DNA from: Acidimicrobiia bacterium
GTDB taxonomy: Bacteria; Actinomycetota; Acidimicrobiia; IMCC26256; JAMXLJ01
Length of the DNA stretch: 64,000 nucleotides
Direction: 5' to 3'
Assembly: GCA_024281095.1 (NCBI GenBank)
Contig: JAMXLJ010000093.1
Coordinates: forward strand, 24,074-88,073
Part shown: piece after piece, positions 60,189 to 64,000 of the stretch
Position numbering within the stretch: position 1 is the stretch's first letter
Layout of the letters: every line of letters starts with the position of its first letter
Position numbers and translations under genes: made by a program
Notes under the pieces: model-generated
The model's input: the letters and a program-made list of their open reading frames with translations, nothing else
Databases searched by the model: none
What the model was told of the DNA's origin: nothing

Positions 60189-61865
60189 TCACGTGGCCGG
60201 GGCGAGGCCACGGGGGCCTTCAGGGTCGAAGAGGCCGATGGAGCGTGGTGATCGTCGGTCGAGCGCGGCGTCATCGGCCACGCGTCCGGCCGCGACGACT
60301 TCGTCGAGCAGGTGGCGCGCGTGCGCGTCGAGGAGGTCGAGGTCATCCGACACGAGCACGAGACCGCCCGATGCACCCACTGTGCGCGCCCATTTCGCCG
60401 CGTCGCGCGACGACAGTTCGGTGTCGGTCGACCGCAGCATGATGCAGTCGGGATCGTTGACCCACAGCCTCCGGTGCATGAAGCTGCGCGTACAGGTGTT
60501 CACGAACGCGTGCCGTGTCGCCGGCAGCGCGTCGTCGTATCCCGGCTGCGACTCCTTGCCCACCGGTCGGTCCCACCACGGCGCGACGTCGGGGCCGATG
60601 CGCATGCCGTCGACCGCGCCCACGACCGCGCCGATCGGCGCGCCGCAGCCGACGATGAACGTGTCGTCTCCCACGCCGCGCCGGATCGCATCGAAACCGG
60701 CCCGCACCCGTTCGGCCGGCGTCATCGCGGCGTCCGCATACCGGCCCGGCATCGCCGCCGAGAAGGTGAAGTCGAGCTTCAAGTAGCGGTACCCCATCTC
60801 GGCGAGTGCCGCCGCGGTCGCTTCGAGATGAGCGAGCACGTCGGGCCGGGTTGTGTCGAGCTCCGCGATGACGCCGCCCCAGATGTCGTTGTACATCCCG
60901 ACTGCGAAGCCGTCGCCGCCGGGCGCGGCCGCGAGCCACTCCGGGTGACGATGCACGAGATCGCTGTCGGGCCCGGCGAGGAACGGCGCCATCCACAATC
61001 CCGGCGTGTACCCCGACCCGGCGATGGCCGCGGCGATCCCGTCCACCCCCGAGGGGAAGCGCTCGTTCGTGGTCAGCCAGTCGCCGATCGCGCGCTGATA
61101 TCCGTCATCTACCTGGAAGACGTCGAACGGCCACGCCGCCGCGCGCGCGAGGTTGTCACGCACATCGCGTTCGGCGACGGTGTGGAAGTAGTGGTACCAG
61201 GAACACCAGCCGACCACGAATGGCCCGCGCGCCCGCGCGCCGGCCTCACGGCCGACCCGGGTGGCCCACGTCTCGAGAAGCTCCTGGGCGTCGTCGCCCT
61301 CGTCGACGACGACGTCGTGCAGCCGGCGCTCGGCACCCGCTTCGACGACCGCGCCGCCCAACCACGCTTCCGCGCAGACCTCGAGGCTGCCGTCGCGCAA
61401 CGTGGTGCGGACCGTCCCGGCGTGCGTGTCGCCGCCCGTGAAACCGATGCACCGCAGCGTTCGCGCACCAGACCCGAGCACGGCCACCTGTTCGGCCCGC
61501 AGCTCGCCTTCGGCCGCGACACCGGGGTCGGCATGGAACGCGGCCCGCACGAGCCCGAGCGCGCGGGGATCGCGCGACGGGTCCTCGTCGACGCCGATGC
61601 GCCGGGTCCGGGTCGGCGACCACGACTGGTACCCATGCGCAAACAGCAAGGGTTGCTCGCCGGCCGGTCCTTCGTCCCACACGAGACCGACGGCGTCGAG
61701 CGCAACAGGCTCGACACGAGGCGCGTACACCGACCAGCGTGCACCGTCATCGCGGCATTCGACGTGGAGCTGGACCGGTCCCGCGTCGACCTGGCCGCTC
61801 TCGGGCACCGGCACCTCGACCGGCGCGCCACCGGTCGGTCGCACGCGGGCGCGCAGGCGATGCAT
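60189..61865 (-). CDS. GH36-type alpha-galactosidase-like glycoside hydrolase
   Basis: 558 aa from the ATG at 61865 (a GTG three codons upstream is possible). An N-terminal beta-sandwich (residues ~1-190) precedes a TIM barrel. Marks of clan GH-D: GWCSWYHYFHTV, FQVDDGYQRAIGDW, nucleophile Asp365 in YLKLDF, acid/base Asp426 in RIGPDVAPWW. There is no signal peptide, so it is cytosolic. It would release alpha-linked galactose or a related sugar. The C-terminal beta domain is short. Transporter genes for an oligosaccharide are not in the window. Confidence 0.9.
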   Translation of the reverse strand: MHRLRARVRPTGGAPVEVPVPESGQVDAGPVQLHVECRDDGARWSVYAPRVEPVALDAVGLVWDEGPAGEQPLLFAHGYQSWSPTRTRRIGVDEDPSRDPRALGLVRAAFHADPGVAAEGELRAEQVAVLGSGARTLRCIGFTGGDTHAGTVRTTLRDGSLEVCAEAWLGGAVVEAGAERRLHDVVVDEGDDAQELLETWATRVGREAGARARGPFVVGWCSWYHYFHTVAERDVRDNLARAAAWPFDVFQVDDGYQRAIGDWLTTNERFPSGVDGIAAAIAGSGYTPGLWMAPFLAGPDSDLVHRHPEWLAAAPGGDGFAVGMYNDIWGGVIAELDTTRPDVLAHLEATAAALAEMGYRYLKLDFTFSAAMPGRYADAAMTPAERVRAGFDAIRRGVGDDTFIVGCGAPIGAVVGAVDGMRIGPDVAPWWDRPVGKESQPGYDDALPATRHAFVNTCTRSFMHRRLWVNDPDCIMLRSTDTELSSRDAAKWARTVGASGGLVLVSDDLDLLDAHARHLLDEVVAAGRVADDAALDRRSPRSIGLFDPEGPRGLAPAT

Positions 61866-61931
61866 GGGCTGCACCGCCGGAGCCTATGACGCGCCCGTCA
61901 TCCGCCCATGCGGCCGCGGTTGAATACCGGT

Positions 61932-62489
61932 ATGACCGAGCCGGAACCCGAGTGGGAAGTGTTCGGTGCGCTCGAACCGGGGCCGATCATCATCGTCGAG
62001 TACGACCCCGCGTGGGCCGCCCGCTTCGTGGCCGAACGACGGAGGATCGCGGCCGCGATCGGCGATGACGCGTTGCGCGTCGAGCACGTCGGTTCCACGA
62101 GCGTCCCCGGGCTCGCCGCCAAGCCGATCGTCGACATCCTGATCGCGGCCCACGACGTCCACGAGCCGACGATCACGTCACGACTCGAGTCGGCCGGTTA
62201 CGTCCTGCGGGTGCGCGAGCACGGGCACCGGATGCTGCGCACCCCTGAGCGCGACGTCCACGTGCACCTGTGGCCGGCCGCGAGCGACGACATCCGGCGC
62301 CATCTGTTGTTCCGCGATTGGTTGCGCGTCGACGCCTCCGACCGGGCGCTGTACGAACGGACCAAGCGCGAGCTCGCGCCGCGCGACTGGGCCGACCGCA
62401 ACGACTACGCGGAAGCGAAGACCGACGTGATCACGACGATCAGCCGGCGCGCCGAGGCCTGGGCCCGGCGCACCGGCTGGTCGCTCTGA
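61932..62489 (+). CDS. GrpB family (UPF0157) nucleotidyltransferase-fold protein
   Basis: 185 aa; ATG at 61932 is the start that leaves a normal family N-terminus. The signature VEHVGSTSVPGLAAKPIVDILIA is complete, with VEYDPAWAARFVAERRRIA before it and RDVHVHLWPAASDDIRRHLLFRDWLR after. The family has a nucleotidyltransferase fold, and some members are tied to coenzyme A biosynthesis by fusion with CoaE. Activity is unproved. Confidence 0.92.
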   Translation: MTEPEPEWEVFGALEPGPIIIVEYDPAWAARFVAERRRIAAAIGDDALRVEHVGSTSVPGLAAKPIVDILIAAHDVHEPTITSRLESAGYVLRVREHGHRMLRTPERDVHVHLWPAASDDIRRHLLFRDWLRVDASDRALYERTKRELAPRDWADRNDYAEAKTDVITTISRRAEAWARRTGWSL

Positions 62490-62491
62490 AG

Positions 62492-62511
62492 TGGTATCCG
62501 ACGAGATACCA
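62492..62511. promoter_or_regulatory. Perfect palindromic operator TGGTATC-N6-GATACCA
   Basis: Two 7-bp arms with a 6-nt spacer end seven bases before the start codon of the HTH gene. Placement and symmetry are those of an autoregulatory site for a dimeric Xre-type antitoxin or repressor. It also overlaps the -10 region expected for a leaderless promoter (gataccat). Confidence 0.75.
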
Positions 62512-62518
62512 TTGCGGC

Positions 62519-62833
62519 ATGGACGCCGCCACCACCATCCGCAGTGCCCGCCGGCGGGCCGGGCTGTCGCTGCGCGGCCTCGCCGCCCGGGCCGCCACGT
62601 CGCACTCGACTCTCGCCGCGTACGAGGGCGGCCGGAAGATCCCGACCGTCGACACCCTCGATCGTGTCCTTCGCGCCGCCGGCTACGAGCTGGCGATCGA
62701 GCTCACGCGGCGGGTGGGCGCCGACGATCCCGCGGCGCGGGGCCGCGAGCTCGAGCAGGCCCTGGACCTGGCGGCCCAGTTCCCGGCTCGTCACTCGCGC
62801 ACGCTGCAGTTCCCGAAGTTCGGCACGAAGTGA
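62519..62833 (+). CDS. Xre-family HTH protein (antitoxin-like)
   Basis: 104 aa. A helix-turn-helix of Cro/C1 type covers residues ~5-60 (IRSARRRAGLSLRGLAARAATSHSTLAAYEGGRKIPTVDTLDRVLRAAGYELAIEL). The rest is helical (ARGRELEQALDLAAQFPARHSRTLQFP) and could contact a partner. The stop overlaps the start of the nucleotidyltransferase gene (GTGA). A palindrome lies right before its ATG. The arrangement is that of an antitoxin repressing its own operon. Confidence 0.9.
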   Translation: MDAATTIRSARRRAGLSLRGLAARAATSHSTLAAYEGGRKIPTVDTLDRVLRAAGYELAIELTRRVGADDPAARGRELEQALDLAAQFPARHSRTLQFPKFGTK

Positions 62834-63369
62834 CGGCGCTGCCCCGCAAGATCGTCGCGATCCACCGCGCGCTCGCGGCGGCCGGCATCCCACACGCGTT
62901 CGGCGGCGCGCTCGCACTGGCGTGGTGCACCGAACGCGCGCGGGGTACCGTCGACATCGACCTCAACGTGTTCCTGGACGTGTCACAGGCGGGCGAGGTG
63001 CTCGCCGCGCTGCCGCACGGGATCACGTCGACCGAACGCGACCTCGCGGTCATCGAGCGCGACGGCCAGCAGCGCCTGTGGTGGGGTGACACACCCGTCG
63101 ACCTGTTCGTCAACACCACCGAGTTCCACGCCCAGGCCGCGGCCCGTTGCCGCACCGAGCAGTTCGCCGGGCACGACGTCCCGTTCCTGTCGTGCACCGA
63201 CCTTGCGGTGTTCAAGGCCTTCTTCAACCGCACGCGCGACTGGGCCGACCTCGAAGAGATGCTCGCGGTCGGCACGCTCGACGTCGAACGCGTGCTCGGC
63301 ACGCTCACGCGCTATCTCGGCCCGGCCGACGAGCGCGTCGAGCACCTCCGCCGGCTCGCGCCAGCCTGA
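62830..63369 (+). CDS. AbiEii-like nucleotidyltransferase (toxin-like)
   Basis: 179 aa, GTG start coupled to the HTH gene. The nucleotidyltransferase core is visible: Gly25-Gly26 (HAFGGALALAW), an R-x-T (ARGTVDIDLNVF) and the metal-binding pair Asp42/Asp44 with a further acidic residue in TPVDLFVNTTEFH. The C-terminal helical part (FFNRTRDWADLEEMLAVGTLDVERVLGTLTRYLG) is typical of AbiEii/DUF1814-like proteins. Some of these transfer nucleotides to tRNA and block growth. Housekeeping nucleotidyltransferase is the alternative. Confidence 0.85.
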   Translation: MTALPRKIVAIHRALAAAGIPHAFGGALALAWCTERARGTVDIDLNVFLDVSQAGEVLAALPHGITSTERDLAVIERDGQQRLWWGDTPVDLFVNTTEFHAQAAARCRTEQFAGHDVPFLSCTDLAVFKAFFNRTRDWADLEEMLAVGTLDVERVLGTLTRYLGPADERVEHLRRLAPA

Positions 63370-63398
63370 CGCGCGGACGTTCGGAAGCCGCTGCCGGT

Positions 63399-63536
63399 CT
63401 ACTGACCGGCGGTCCGGCGCCCAGCCGGCTCCACCGATGCGTGGAGCACCAGGCCGCACCGGCTGCATTCCTCGGTGCCGGTCGCGAAATCGAAGGCCGA
63501 CGGTTTGTGACCGAACCAGCGACACAACCACGCCAT
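63399..63536 (-). CDS. 45-aa zinc-ribbon-like small protein
   Basis: Short frame MAWLCRWFGHKPSAF... with CSRCG near the middle. The C-R-W-F-G-H-K opening and single CxxC resemble DUF1660-type phage and chromosomal small proteins, in which His and Cys bind one metal ion with the CxxC. A GAGGGGGG run lies upstream. The frame can be read further upstream, but the added part is low-complexity and unlikely to be coding. Confidence 0.55.
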   Translation of the reverse strand: MAWLCRWFGHKPSAFDFATGTEECSRCGLVLHASVEPAGRRTAGQ

Positions 63537-63652
63537 TGTGTTCTTGCCCCCCTCGTGCCCGCCGCAGCGGAAGGCGTCCAACCCGTTGTGGTGGGCGTCA
63601 AGGATGCCCGACGCCGTCACCGCGCTCGCGGATACCCCGCCGGCCGCCGGCG

Positions 63653-63847
63653 TCAGTGGTCGGCGCCGGCGATCTCGACGTCGTCGAGGATGCTGTAGCT
63701 CGGCATCGGGCCCTCGTGTGTGGCGATCTGCACGAGCATCGGTGTTCGTCCGCCCACGATCACGTCTCGAACGGTGAGGACACGATCGAGGAAGCGGAAA
63801 CGCTGCCCAGGCTGCAGCCGGATGACCTCCACACGGCACTGCTCCAT
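63653..63847 (-). CDS. Hypothetical 64-aa protein
   Basis: The frame reads MEQCRVEVIRLQPGQRFRFLDRVLTVRDVIVGGRTPMLVQI and onward, ending IAGADH. The alternating hydrophobic pattern suggests a small beta barrel or strand-rich domain. It has no Cys motif, signal or membrane segment. No family recognised. It lies upstream of the 45-aa gene on the same strand with a 116-nt gap. Confidence 0.6.
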   Translation of the reverse strand: MEQCRVEVIRLQPGQRFRFLDRVLTVRDVIVGGRTPMLVQIATHEGPMPSYSILDDVEIAGADH

Positions 63848-64000
63848 GGCGTCTCTGTCGGCAGGCGGCCCCGAGGGCTGAGCCTGTATGGGGCAATTGG
63901 GCCTATCGACCTAGGCGTCGCTCCAAGCGGTGACAGCTGACTCGAGCGCGTGACCCGCCGCTCGTCGAGGGTGGTGGTACAAACGGAAGCCGGCGGCCGG

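Noticed and set aside
63537..63896. Upstream extension of the 45-aa zinc-ribbon frame
   Set aside because: Low-complexity Arg/His-rich sequence antisense-overlapping no signal; the ATG at 63536 begins the conserved-looking part.
1..64000. CRISPR arrays, insertion sequences, integrases or phage modules
   Set aside because: No regularly spaced repeat array, transposase or integrase was seen on reading both strands; the only repeats are the hairpin family and short inverted repeats.
63848..64000. Possible start of another gene at the right edge
   Set aside because: The last 150 bases show no convincing start, ribosome-binding site or protein-like frame before the window ends.

Overview
The window is high-G+C DNA, by eye roughly two thirds G+C, with dense genes, many GTG and TTG starts and frequent 1-8 nt overlaps between consecutive genes. 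The gene families point to an actinobacterium: luciferase-like (LLM) oxidoreductases of the F420 type, an ECF sigma factor close to mycobacterial SigC, SARP-type regulators, an LPXTG wall-sorting signal and an actinobacterial HhH-GPD family. A member of the Acidimicrobiia would fit. That placement is inference. I saw no rRNA, tRNA, CRISPR array, insertion sequence, integrase or phage module.

Layout. 1-9.6 kb: partial amidohydrolase, secreted beta-helix protein, two cyclic-nucleotide-binding regulators, lysS, a copper amine oxidase and a GT39 membrane glycosyltransferase. 9.7-14.2 kb: fatty-acid/sterol hydroxylase-like enzyme, GAF sensor, secreted glucosaminidase and a GT87-like membrane transferase. 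14.3-24.9 kb: catabolic enzymes (two LLM oxidoreductases, alpha/beta hydrolase, VOC protein, SDR, crotonase with an EthD-like partner), a housekeeping-type sigma factor and an HhH-GPD protein. 25-36 kb: c-di-GMP enzymes, a lone ketoacyl synthase, phosphoketolase, a Wzz/BY-kinase-like protein and a SigC-like sigma factor. 36-47 kb: thioredoxin-fold lipoprotein, PAP2 phosphatase, a TPR-winged-helix regulator, several lipoproteins, a tiny LPFTG protein and a polysaccharide deacetylase.

Two regions stand out. At 46264-47346 a thioredoxin-like gene has an in-frame TGA exactly where the redox-active residue is expected (WASW-U-GCRED), followed by a bacterial SECIS-like hairpin, so it is very probably a selenoprotein. 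At 48101-58627 a head-to-tail cluster holds a SARP regulator, a BcsA-like processive glycosyltransferase fused to a GH26-like domain, a GT39 transferase, a PQQ-type beta-propeller fused to a GH12-like domain, and a secreted GH26 lipoprotein. It looks like a locus for making, trimming and exporting a beta-glycan, regulated as one unit, and I do not recognise it as a described system.

The right end (58.9-64 kb) carries an ECF sigma factor with a small companion protein that has a paralogue at 47.3 kb, a GH36 alpha-galactosidase, a GrpB-family protein, and an HTH/nucleotidyltransferase pair resembling a toxin-antitoxin module with a perfect palindromic operator. A dispersed hairpin repeat (one copy at 18.9 kb, two tandem copies at 28.0 kb) shows compensatory base changes in its stem.
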